From the NCBI GenBank assembly GCA_031553975.1, contig JAVBKP010000128.1, positions 1-32,483 on the forward strand: a stretch of DNA of 32,483 nt, written 5' to 3'. The DNA comes from JAVBKP01 sp031553975 (GTDB lineage: Bacteria; Bacillota; Clostridia; Peptostreptococcales; Anaerovoracaceae). The position numbers and the translations under genes are program-made. The notes under the pieces were generated by a model, which was not told the DNA's origin, searched no databases, and was given only the letters and a program-made list of their open reading frames with translations. Below are positions 6,749 through 14,016 of the stretch, piece after piece. Each line of letters opens with the position of its first letter. Position 1 is the stretch's first letter.

Positions 6749-8131
6749 TTATATTCCTAAAATCAGTGACGCCATAGCAAAATATGAGATCACTGACACC
6801 ATGTCAGTTAGTGATGAAATCATTGGGCTCGCCATTAGAGCAGGGTCGATTCCTACCTTCTTAGCAAGCATTGGAAGCATGCTACCGATTGTTTTTGCAG
6901 CTACAACGATAAACAGCATTGATCCGCATACTGTTAGTGCTATATACGGGCCTTCTCCGTCTAGCCAACAAACTCTAGCAAAATTCACACTACTCAAAAT
7001 CACGCCTGTAATCAAACTAATTCTAAGCTCTTTCCACAGCACCTTTAAGGCATCAGAAAGTTCAATATCCCCTACAGACATTCCCCTGATAATTAAGGTG
7101 GCAGATTGGGACCCAGAGTTACCCCCCGTACCCATGAGCATCGGCATATATGTAACCAATGCTATGACTTTAGAAAGCACATCTTCAAAGCCGGCTATAA
7201 TGGAGCCTGTTATCATATAGGAGCACATCAGAAAGAATAGCCATGGTAGCCTTTGCCATACATGCTTGAATACGCCCATATCAAGATATTCTTCTTGCGT
7301 TACGGACATACCTGCCATCTTTTGAAAGTCTTCATTTGTTTCTTCATCTATTACATCTAATATATCATCAACAGTAATTATGCCGACCAATCGATCTTCA
7401 TAATCCACTACAGGCATTGCTAGATACCCATATTTTTTGAATATACTGGCTACTTCCTCTTGATCCTCAAGGGCATTGACGGATATAATGTCTGTATGCA
7501 TTAGCCCTTCTATCTTAAGTTCATCGTCACTTGTCACGAGTTTTCTCAGTGATACAATACCTTCTAGCTTTCGCCTTCCATCTATCACATAGCAAGTGTA
7601 TATAGTCTCTTGGTCCATCCCGTGTTTTTTAATATGGTTTAATGTTTCCTTTACAGTCATTTCCTTTTTTACTGCTATATAGTCTATTGTCATTAGACTT
7701 CCTGCACAGCTCTCAGGATAACTCAAGAATTTATTGATTAGCTTTCTTCTATCTTTGGGTACTTTGTTGAGTATTTTGTCCACTAGATTGGCTGGAAGTT
7801 CTTCTAATACGTCAATCATATCGTCAAAACTAAGTTCTTCCATTATGAATTGTGTTTCTTTATCCGTGATTTCGTTGATTATGGCCAACTGATGATCAGG
7901 ATGTAAATAGGAGAATACCTCTGCCGAAATATTCTTTGGCAGCATTCTAAAAACAATCACTGCTTTTTCGATACCTAGCAACTCTTCTATATCGTCTATG
8001 ATTTCGGCAATGTCTACCTCTTTGAACTCTAGGATTTCTGTACGGGCTAAAATATACTTCTTATCGGACAAAAGTGTTATAATATCGAGAATTTTTCCTT
8101 TTTCTCTCTCTTTTTCTTTTTCTTTTTCCAT
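6749..8131 (-). CDS. mgtE: Magnesium transporter MgtE
   Basis: A 460-residue magnesium channel/transporter. A superhelical MgtE N domain (about 15-135) is followed by a CBS pair (about 140-265) that senses cytoplasmic magnesium, a plug helix, and five membrane segments (about 295-460). The pore region carries the family block GTGGNSGSQSATLIIRG and the final segment PALMASPMISSLTDMVSVIS, whose aspartate contributes to the selectivity site. The start used is the ATG at 8131, preceded by AAGGAGG; an in-frame ATG at 8164 lacks a ribosome binding site. The N-terminus is an odd Lys/Glu-only stretch encoded by a GAAAAA hexamer repeat. It heads a four-gene operon ending with ychF. Confidence 0.96.
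   Translation of the reverse strand: MEKEKEKEREKGKILDIITLLSDKKYILARTEILEFKEVDIAEIIDDIEELLGIEKAVIVFRMLPKNISAEVFSYLHPDHQLAIINEITDKETQFIMEELSFDDMIDVLEELPANLVDKILNKVPKDRRKLINKFLSYPESCAGSLMTIDYIAVKKEMTVKETLNHIKKHGMDQETIYTCYVIDGRRKLEGIVSLRKLVTSDDELKIEGLMHTDIISVNALEDQEEVASIFKKYGYLAMPVVDYEDRLVGIITVDDILDVIDEETNEDFQKMAGMSVTQEEYLDMGVFKHVWQRLPWLFFLMCSYMITGSIIAGFEDVLSKVIALVTYMPMLMGTGGNSGSQSATLIIRGMSVGDIELSDALKVLWKELRISLITGVILSSVNFARVCWLDGEGPYIALTVCGSMLFIVVAAKTIGSMLPMLAKKVGIDPALMASPMISSLTDMVSVISYFAMASLILGI
8096..8128 (-). repeat. GAAAAA-type simple repeat at the start of mgtE
   Basis: On the minus strand the codons right after ATG are a run of GAA-AAA hexamers with AGA/GAG variants, giving a Lys-Glu alternating N-terminus. 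Hexamer gain or loss would keep the frame, so this can vary in length by slippage without breaking the gene. Confidence 0.75.
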
Positions 8132-8167
8132 CGTAACCTCCTTGAAGTCACGACAACGAAACACAAA

Positions 8168-8248
8168 TTATATGTATAATTCCGTGATTATGCCATGACT
8201 CTTTGTTTTATTTAGTTCATAGTACCTACTACTCGGACCTGCGTCCAT
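8168..8248 (-). CDS. Candidate leader peptide upstream of mgtE
   Basis: A 26-residue frame (MDAGPSSRYYELNKTK and ten more residues) begins at an ATG preceded by AAGGAAGTGAG, a good ribosome binding site. It ends at TAA 36 bases before the mgtE start. It lies wholly within the predicted mgtE leader, about 33 bases after the likely transcription start. Its last codons and stop fall inside a hairpin (CACG-AATTAT with ATAATT-TGTG, loop ACAT). Nearby, TCACG can instead pair with CGTGA close to the mgtE ribosome binding site. Leader translation could therefore decide which fold forms, as with MgtL-type leaders in enterobacteria. No homologue is known to me and translation is unproven. Confidence 0.45.
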   Translation of the reverse strand: MDAGPSSRYYELNKTKSHGIITELYI

Positions 8249-8287
8249 GACACTCACTTCCTTTCTATATGCCTCTTTGAGCCTCTA

Positions 8288-8316
8288 ATTCTATCACAAT
8301 ACAATTTTTTTTGCAA
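8288..8316 (-). promoter_or_regulatory. Sigma-A promoter of the mgtE operon
   Basis: On the minus strand TTGCAA (8316-8311), a 17-base spacer with an A-run, and TAGAAT (8293-8288). Transcription would start near 8281 and give a leader of about 150 bases before mgtE. Confidence 0.7.
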
Positions 8317-8350
8317 GGTATAAATTGTTTGTCTTATCATGCTTTCGGGC

Positions 8351-8379
8351 TTGACTATAGGTGTTAAATATGATAGATT
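8351..8379 (+). promoter_or_regulatory. Sigma-A promoter of gdhA
   Basis: TTGACT (8351-8356), a 17-base spacer and TAGATT (8374-8379), 57 bases before the gdhA start. It diverges from the mgtE promoter with 34 bases between the -35 boxes. Confidence 0.75.
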
Positions 8380-8436
8380 TTTGCTGTACAAAGTTTTAAA
8401 CATCGCAACAACAATTTATTAAGGAGTGTATGTAGA

Positions 8437-9783
8437 ATGTCTAACAAACTTATCGAGCAATACCTTGATATTGCCAAAAAGAGAGACCCTAATGAAGTTC
8501 AATTTCACCAAACATTAGAAGAGGTTCTTGAGTCAATTGCTCCAGTTCTTGAAAAGTATCCAAAATACGTTGAAGCTGGAATTGTTGAAAGAATCATGGA
8601 ACCTGAAAGGGTTGTCTCTTTCAGAGTACCTTGGGTAGATGATGCTGGAAAAGTTCAAGTTAACAGAGGATATCGCGTACAATTTAACAGCGCTATCGGT
8701 CCTTATAAAGGTGGAACTCGTTTCCAAGGCAATGTAAACCTTGACACTATTAAATTTTTGGGGTTTGAGCAAATATTTAAAAATGCCCTTACACCACTCC
8801 CAATCGGCGGTGGTAAAGGAGGCGCAGACTTTAATCCAAACGGAAAAACCGATGGAGAAGTTATGAGATTTTGCCAAAGCTATATGACTGAGCTTTTTAG
8901 ACATATCGGACCTGATACCGACTCCCCTGCTGGTGATATGGGTGTTGCTGGTAGAGAACTTGGCTACCTATTTGGTCAGTATAAAAGAATCACTGATACA
9001 TATAACTGTTCTATCACTGGAAAAGCTGTAGGTTGGGGTGGATCACTAGCTAGAACAGAAGCCACTGGATATGGTATTGTATACTTCACAGATGCTATGC
9101 TAAAAGCAAATGGCGCTGACCTAAAAGGCATGACTATCGCTGGTTCTGGTTTTGGTAATGTAACTTGGGGTATGGTTTCTAAGGCAACTGAGCTCGGTGC
9201 TAAAGTTATCACAGTATCTGGACCTGATGGATATATTCTTGACGAAGATGGTGTTAGCGGAGAGAAAATTGGCTACCTATTAGAATTAAGAAACAGTGGT
9301 AAAAATATTGTTGCTCCTTATGCAGATAAATTCCCTGGCTCTAAATTCTTCCCAGGTGAAAAGCCATGGGGTGTTAAAGCTGACATCGTTATTCCATGTG
9401 CTACACAAAATGAAATTCACATTGAAGATGCTAAGAAGATCGTTGCTAACGGTGTTAAATTCGTTTGTGAAGGTGCTAACATGCCTACTACCAACGAGGC
9501 ACTTAAATTCTTACAAGATAGTAAAATTATCGTAGGACCTGCTAAAGCTGCTAATGCTGCTGGTGTAGCTACTTCTGCTCTAGAAATGTCACAAAACAGT
9601 ATGAGATACTACTGGACATTTGAGGAAGTTGATACCAAGATTAAGCAAATTATGGCTGATATCTTTAGGTCATGCGAAAGCGCTGCAAAAGAATTCGGTA
9701 TGGAAGGCAACTATGTTGCTGGTGCTAATATCGCTGGATTCTTAAAAGTAGCAAAAGCAATGTACGACCAAGGTGTGGTATAA
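8437..9783 (+). CDS. gdhA: NADP-type glutamate dehydrogenase
   Basis: This enzyme interconverts 2-oxoglutarate plus ammonium and glutamate; hexameric enzymes of this subfamily usually use NADPH and serve ammonium assimilation. The 448-residue length matches the family I hexamers. The substrate block PIGGGKGGADFNP holds the catalytic lysine, the PAGDMGVAGRE block follows, and the cofactor domain begins with GSGFGNVTWG. The C-terminal domain ends normally. AAGGAG lies ten bases before ATG. The gene is alone between its own promoter and a strong terminator. Its codons are noticeably more regular and A/T-ending than those of neighbours, as expected for a highly expressed gene. Cofactor preference is inferred from the family, not from a diagnostic residue. 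Confidence 0.96.
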   Translation: MSNKLIEQYLDIAKKRDPNEVQFHQTLEEVLESIAPVLEKYPKYVEAGIVERIMEPERVVSFRVPWVDDAGKVQVNRGYRVQFNSAIGPYKGGTRFQGNVNLDTIKFLGFEQIFKNALTPLPIGGGKGGADFNPNGKTDGEVMRFCQSYMTELFRHIGPDTDSPAGDMGVAGRELGYLFGQYKRITDTYNCSITGKAVGWGGSLARTEATGYGIVYFTDAMLKANGADLKGMTIAGSGFGNVTWGMVSKATELGAKVITVSGPDGYILDEDGVSGEKIGYLLELRNSGKNIVAPYADKFPGSKFFPGEKPWGVKADIVIPCATQNEIHIEDAKKIVANGVKFVCEGANMPTTNEALKFLQDSKIIVGPAKAANAAGVATSALEMSQNSMRYYWTFEEVDTKIKQIMADIFRSCESAAKEFGMEGNYVAGANIAGFLKVAKAMYDQGVV

Positions 9784-9808
9784 ACAACTACATAATAATA
9801 TATCCAAA

Positions 9809-9840
9809 AGTGCTGACCTACTGCGGTCGGCACTTTTTTT
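9809..9840 (+). terminator. Rho-independent terminator of gdhA
   Basis: AGTGCTGACC (9809-9818) pairs with GGTCGGCACT (9825-9834) with one G-U pair and a 6-base loop, followed by a run of seven Ts counting the last stem base. Confidence 0.92.
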
Positions 9841-9850
9841 ATTTTTGTGC

Positions 9851-9879
9851 TTGCACTTCTATTACAGTTATGTTACAAT
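9851..9879 (+). promoter_or_regulatory. Promoter of the chitooligosaccharide operon
   Basis: TTGCAC (9851-9856), a 17-base spacer and TACAAT (9874-9879), 73 bases before the ROK regulator start. No comparably good promoter is seen in the gaps between the downstream genes, so this is likely to drive all ten genes. Confidence 0.75.
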
Positions 9880-9886
9880 CGGTTTA

Positions 9887-9903
9887 AGTAAACAAACTTT
9901 ACT
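9887..9903. promoter_or_regulatory. Candidate ROK operator
   Basis: AGTAAA (9887-9892) and TTTACT (9898-9903) are perfect arms around CAAAC. The site covers the predicted transcription start just after the -10 box, a position suited to repression by the ROK protein encoded next. Arm length is short, so chance is possible. Confidence 0.5.
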
Positions 9904-9952
9904 AACCAACCTAAATTCTTTCCCAGTGCAACTGAGTCAGGAGAATGGCATT

Positions 9953-11140
9953 ATGGCAGCAAACCAATCTACAACTAGGATTCATAACAAACGTGAGATC
10001 ATTGACGCTCTCATTTCTTGTGGCGAAATGTCACGTGCTAGTTTGTCAAAAATGCTTGCCCTTTCAAAACCGGCTACAGCAGAGCATGTTGAGTATCTTA
10101 TTGAGTTGGATTTGGTGCATGAGACTGGTGAAGGTTTCTCTACCAATGTTGGCGGTCGTAAGCCACGTTTACTTCGTTTAAATACCAACTACCGTGTTTT
10201 CGCGGCTATCGATATTAGTTTAACCCACCCTGTTCTTGCCATTGGCAACCTAACAGGTGAAATGCTATCTAAAAAACGTCTTCAGAATCTATATGAGCAA
10301 TCATCCAATGAGAAAAAAGATACAATTTGCCAAACCATACATTTGATGATGAAGGAATTATCCATCCCCCTAGACAAACTAGGTACAATTATTATTTCTT
10401 CTCCCGGAATTTTTCAAGATAATAACAGGCTTTTGTTGGCTAACCCTCAGTTTAGAGGTTGGACAGATATTGGACTTGATGGCATTCTTTCAAGTCATTT
10501 TAGTGTACCTGTCGTTATTAAAAATGACGTAAATGCTGCTGCACTAGGCGAATACTCTTTGGGTTGTGGCAAAGGAAGTTCTAATATGCTATTTGCTAGC
10601 TGTGGTATTGGATTTGGTTCTGGCATAATCATAGATGGTGCCCTGCATGAAGGCAAAAACTTTGCTGCTGGTGAAATTGGTTATTTTACCAACCACGAAC
10701 GCTATAGCAAAGATGATTTCATCGAAAGCACAGTGAACCTTGAGGCACTCTTTAGAAAAATTCATGCAGATTTAAAGGCCGATAAAGTAACTGGTATGCT
10801 TCATGAATTATATAAAAAAAATGGCGTCCTAAAATTTGATGACGTTGTTAGCGCCTGCGAGAATTTTGATCCCTATACATTAAAAATAGTTAAGAAAATT
10901 GGCGAAGAAATAGGTTTTGTACTAGCCAATATTGCTACATTATTAGATATAGAAAGACTTGTCATCGGTGGCGAATATAAGGCTCTTTTCCATTCCCTAA
11001 AAAAGCCCATTGAGGCGATTATAAATAAATGTGTCCCTGTCCCTCCACTGGTGCTTTCCAGTGAGCTGGGCGAAAACGCTGGTCTTTATGGTGGATTTAT
11101 ATTTGCCAGAAATAGACTTTTTGATAACCTAGAGCTATAA
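9953..11140 (+). CDS. ROK-family regulator (NagC/XylR type)
   Basis: A 395-residue repressor-type protein. Residues about 10-70 form a winged helix (KREIIDALISCGEMSRASLS, LSKPATAEHVEYLIELDLV), followed by a sugar-kinase-like ROK domain with DIS near the phosphate loop, NDVNAAALGE and GIGFGSGIIIDGALHEG. The ROK zinc motif CxCGxxGC is absent where expected after AAGEIGYF. The start chosen is ATG 9953 with AGGAG nine bases upstream; longer frames would read through the gdhA terminator. It heads the operon and a palindrome overlies its promoter, so it probably represses itself and the operon until an amino-sugar ligand binds. The ligand is inferred from the neighbours only. Confidence 0.88.
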   Translation: MAANQSTTRIHNKREIIDALISCGEMSRASLSKMLALSKPATAEHVEYLIELDLVHETGEGFSTNVGGRKPRLLRLNTNYRVFAAIDISLTHPVLAIGNLTGEMLSKKRLQNLYEQSSNEKKDTICQTIHLMMKELSIPLDKLGTIIISSPGIFQDNNRLLLANPQFRGWTDIGLDGILSSHFSVPVVIKNDVNAAALGEYSLGCGKGSSNMLFASCGIGFGSGIIIDGALHEGKNFAAGEIGYFTNHERYSKDDFIESTVNLEALFRKIHADLKADKVTGMLHELYKKNGVLKFDDVVSACENFDPYTLKIVKKIGEEIGFVLANIATLLDIERLVIGGEYKALFHSLKKPIEAIINKCVPVPPLVLSSELGENAGLYGGFIFARNRLFDNLEL

Positions 11141-11185
11141 GTTTTAGCATATATATTATTATAATGAAAAAAGGAGGATACGCTT

Positions 11186-11494
11186 ATGACAAAAATTATG
11201 TTGCTTTGCAGCGCTGGCATGTCTACAAGTATGTTGGTTCAACGTATGGAGACTGCTGCTACAGAAGCTTCCATCGAGGCGCAAATATGGGCATGCGGTG
11301 AAGGCGAAGCTAGAACTAGGATTGATGAATGCGATGTTATTCTGTTAGGACCTCAAGTTCGCTTTTTAAAAGGCGAGTTTGAAAAACTAATAGCTGGCAA
11401 ATCAATCAAACTTGATGTTATTAACTCTACAGATTATGGCACAATGAATGGCAAAGCCGTTCTAGACCATGCGTTTAAGCTAATTAGCGAATAA
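11186..11494 (+). CDS. chbB: PTS lactose/cellobiose-type IIB component
   Basis: A 102-residue cytoplasmic phosphocarrier. Cys8 in LLCSAGMSTSML is the phosphorylated residue with its phosphate-binding loop, and the rest follows the IIB-cellobiose fold (DVILLGPQVRF). It takes phosphate from the IIA protein encoded two genes downstream and passes it to sugar carried by the IIC protein encoded next. AAGGAGG precedes the ATG. Family members handle cellobiose, lactose or chitobiose. ChbG, NagB and kinase genes in the same operon make N,N'-diacetylchitobiose the likely substrate. Confidence 0.93.
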   Translation: MTKIMLLCSAGMSTSMLVQRMETAATEASIEAQIWACGEGEARTRIDECDVILLGPQVRFLKGEFEKLIAGKSIKLDVINSTDYGTMNGKAVLDHAFKLISE

Positions 11495-11558
11495 TGCGCA
11501 TACTATTAGTTTAGCCCTTATTTTAAATTTATAAAATAAAGTAGAAAGGAAGATTATT

Positions 11559-12881
11559 ATGAGTAATCAACAAAACAAAGGTTTAATGGCTTGGATGGAA
11601 AACAATTTCGTCCCAATAGCCGGAAAAATCGGTGCACAGCGCCATTTAGTTGCAATCCGTGATGGATTTGTACAAATCATGCCATTATTATTAGCATTAT
11701 CATTTGCAGTGCTTATCAACGGACTCCCTATCCCTGGATGGGCTGATTGGAGAAATGCCAACATTCCTTGGCTTAGCACAATTAACGGAAACGTATGGTT
11801 TGGTGTATTCGGCTTCCTAGCAGTATTTTTAGTATTTGCTATCTCTGCCAATTTAGCTAAGTCACGTGGTGTGGATGGTATCCAAGCAGGTCTAGTATCT
11901 GCTGCCGCTTTCTTCATCATGCTTCCACAAGCAGTTATGGTGACACCAGAAGGTGGAGAGCCATTCAGCGCTTGGGGTCTTATTTCTTATACAAAACTAG
12001 GTACACAAGGTATGTTAATTGCCCTAATTGGTGCCCTAGTGTTCACAGAACTTTTCTGCTGGCTACAAAGCAAGAAAAGCTTGATTATTAAAATGCCTGA
12101 TGGGGTTCCACCTGCCGTAGCAAGATCATTTGCAGCAGTATTCCCTGGTATTATCGTTTGTTTCGTAGCTGCTATTGTCGGAATGTTATTCGGACTGGCT
12201 GGAACAGATATCTTCACTTGGGTATTTGACACTATCACAAAACCTATGTCACATATCTCTAACACATTGCCATCACTACTTGCACTTATGTTCTTCAACC
12301 ACTTTATTTGGTTCTTCGGACTACATGGTGCCAACCTACTTGGTGGTCTTATCGAGCCAGTTCTTTTGCAAAACCTTGCAAACAACGTAGATGCACTAGC
12401 AGCTGGTAAAGCAATGGAGTTCATCGTAACAAAACCTTTCATCGATACATTTGTATACATGGGCGGTTCAGGAACTACAGTTGGTCTTCTAATTGCTGTA
12501 CTTATTGGTTCTAAGTTAAAGCAACAACGTGATGTAGCTAAACTTTCTATCGGACCTGCTTTCTTTAACATCAACGAACCTACTATATTTGGACTTCCAA
12601 TCGTTCTAAACGTAGTATATGTAATACCATTCATCGTTGGTCCAATGATTCTTGCTACAATAGCATATCTTGCTACAGCAGTTGGTATCGTGCCAATGAC
12701 TTCTGTGCTAGTTCCTTGGACTATGCCACCAGTACTTGGTGCATTCCTAGCCACTGGCGGAAGCGTAATGGGAGGTTTGGTTGCTCTTATCAACTTGGCT
12801 ATCTCTATTGTAATCTACTTACCATTTGTGTATATCGCAAATAGCGTAGAAAAGAAAAAAGAAGCTGCACTAGGCAAATAA
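11559..12881 (+). CDS. chbC: PTS lactose/cellobiose-type IIC permease
   Basis: A 440-residue membrane permease of the cellobiose/chitobiose IIC family, with about ten hydrophobic segments and the conserved re-entrant region FFNINEPTIFGLPIVLN, whose NEP motif contributes to sugar binding. It moves the disaccharide inward while IIB phosphorylates it at C6. It begins with a short cytoplasmic helix (WMENNFVPIAGKIGAQRHL) typical of the family and ends with a lysine-rich tail. AAGGAAG precedes the start. A 64-base gap separates it from IIB and a 69-base gap with a stable hairpin separates it from IIA. Substrate is assigned from operon context. Confidence 0.94.
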   Translation: MSNQQNKGLMAWMENNFVPIAGKIGAQRHLVAIRDGFVQIMPLLLALSFAVLINGLPIPGWADWRNANIPWLSTINGNVWFGVFGFLAVFLVFAISANLAKSRGVDGIQAGLVSAAAFFIMLPQAVMVTPEGGEPFSAWGLISYTKLGTQGMLIALIGALVFTELFCWLQSKKSLIIKMPDGVPPAVARSFAAVFPGIIVCFVAAIVGMLFGLAGTDIFTWVFDTITKPMSHISNTLPSLLALMFFNHFIWFFGLHGANLLGGLIEPVLLQNLANNVDALAAGKAMEFIVTKPFIDTFVYMGGSGTTVGLLIAVLIGSKLKQQRDVAKLSIGPAFFNINEPTIFGLPIVLNVVYVIPFIVGPMILATIAYLATAVGIVPMTSVLVPWTMPPVLGAFLATGGSVMGGLVALINLAISIVIYLPFVYIANSVEKKKEAALGK

Positions 12882-12900
12882 TTAAGATGTATAACTTTAA

Positions 12901-12923
12901 GGCGGACTCTCATGGAGTCCGCC
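12901..12923 (+). promoter_or_regulatory. Intercistronic hairpin between IIC and IIA
   Basis: GGCGGACTC (12901-12909) pairs perfectly with GAGTCCGCC (12915-12923) around a 5-base loop. There is no U-run after it, so it is more likely an RNA stabilizer or processing site, or a partial attenuator that reduces expression of downstream genes, than a full terminator. Confidence 0.7.
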
Positions 12924-12950
12924 TATTCATAAAATGAGGAGGAATATACC

Positions 12951-13265
12951 ATGGATCCAAAATTAGAACTTGTGATTATGAATCTTGTCGTAGACTCTGG
13001 AAGTGCTCGTAGCTACGCGATGGAAGCAATTTTCCACGCTAAAGATGGTGATTTTGAAGAAGCTGAAAAGTCTATGGCGGAATGTGAAAAAGAGCTTTTA
13101 AAAGCGCATCATTCTCAAACTGAGTTAATTCAACAAGAGGCAAGAGGTGAAAAAATTCCATTGAGCCTTATCATGGTTCATGCACAAGACCATTTAATGA
13201 CAACTACTGTAGTGAAAGACTTAGCTAAGGAGATTATTGATCTTCATAGAAAGGTGGGGAAATAG
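12951..13265 (+). CDS. chbA: PTS lactose/cellobiose-type IIA component
   Basis: A 104-residue all-helical protein that forms a trimer in known relatives and carries phosphate from HPr to IIB. The phosphorylation site is His77 in the block VHAQDHLMTTT, with Asp80 and His81 also conserved; an upstream KAHHSQTELIQQEA helix is characteristic. GAGGAGG lies seven to eight bases before ATG. The start codon of chbG follows its stop by one base, so the two are probably translationally coupled. Confidence 0.94.
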   Translation: MDPKLELVIMNLVVDSGSARSYAMEAIFHAKDGDFEEAEKSMAECEKELLKAHHSQTELIQQEARGEKIPLSLIMVHAQDHLMTTTVVKDLAKEIIDLHRKVGK

Positions 13266-13266
13266 T

Positions 13267-14004
13267 ATGAAACTAATTATGAATGCTGATGATTTTGGCC
13301 TTTGCCGCGGTGTTAACTTTGGAATCGTTGATGCCCATAATCTTGGTATTGTTAGTTCTACTACACTCATGGCAGGCGGTGCAGCATTTGACCATGCGGT
13401 CACTTTAGCGAAAGACAATCCTACCCTTGGCATAGGTGTGCACCTTACCTTAACTTATGGAAGACCTATTTTATCAGGCCACAAGACCCTAGTTGATGAC
13501 AACGGCAATTTTAACAAACTTTCTTATGTAGAGTCCAATCAAGATAAAATAGACCCTGCTGAGGTAGAAAAAGAATATACTGCCCAAATTGAAAAAGTAT
13601 TGGCAGCTGGCATTATGCCAACTCATTTAGATAGTCACCATCACACCCACATGTTAGATTGCAATTTGCCTGTTTTCTTCAAGGTAGCAGAAAAGTACAA
13701 TCTTCCTGTAAGGCTAAGACAGCCTTCTCAAAAACCTGATGGTATAACTCTAAAATGTCCGGATTGCTTCGAGGAGCAGTTTTTTGGTGAGACTGCCACA
13801 TTAGAGTTCTTAAAGGAATCTTTAACAAAACACGCTGGTATCGTAGAAGTTATGTGTCACCCTGCACATGTTGATCATGCGCTTTACACAGGAAGTTCTT
13901 ATAATATCCCACGTATTCATGAATTGAAAGTAATCACATCAGATGAAATAAAAGCGTTTTTATCTGAAAATAATATAGAACTTGCTAATTTTACCATTCT
14001 TTAA
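13267..14004 (+). CDS. chbG: ChbG/YdjC-type chitooligosaccharide deacetylase
   Basis: In E. coli ChbG removes one acetyl group from chitobiose-6-phosphate, which the later GH4 enzyme requires. This 245-residue protein has the YdjC family marks: metal-binding NADDFG at residues 6-11, GVHLTLT near 57-63, the histidine cluster LDSHHHTHM, and VMCHPAHVD near the C-terminus. The start chosen is ATG 13267 directly after the IIA stop, with GGTGGGG inside the end of the IIA gene; an upstream ATG at 13237 would overlap IIA by 29 bases. The GH4 gene follows after 12 bases. Substrate is inferred from the family and operon. Confidence 0.9.
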   Translation: MKLIMNADDFGLCRGVNFGIVDAHNLGIVSSTTLMAGGAAFDHAVTLAKDNPTLGIGVHLTLTYGRPILSGHKTLVDDNGNFNKLSYVESNQDKIDPAEVEKEYTAQIEKVLAAGIMPTHLDSHHHTHMLDCNLPVFFKVAEKYNLPVRLRQPSQKPDGITLKCPDCFEEQFFGETATLEFLKESLTKHAGIVEVMCHPAHVDHALYTGSSYNIPRIHELKVITSDEIKAFLSENNIELANFTIL

Positions 14005-14016
14005 AGGAGGTCCGTC

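Noticed and set aside
8132..8300. M-box (ykoK) magnesium riboswitch before mgtE
   Set aside because: The leader is only about 150 bases and I could not find the conserved GTTAGGTGAGGCTCC-type core; a covariance search would settle it.
9773..9952. Longer N-terminus for the ROK regulator
   Set aside because: It would overlap the end of gdhA and read through its terminator and the operon promoter; ATG 9953 has a proper ribosome binding site.
11140..11186. Separate promoter before IIB (TATAAT at about 11158)
   Set aside because: The surrounding sequence is uniformly A/T-rich and no acceptable -35 box lies at the right distance.
11987..12793. 268-codon minus-strand frame opposite the IIC gene
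   Set aside because: It has no ribosome binding site, its composition is low-complexity Pro/Thr/Ile, and it exactly opposes a well-supported membrane protein; it is a shadow frame.
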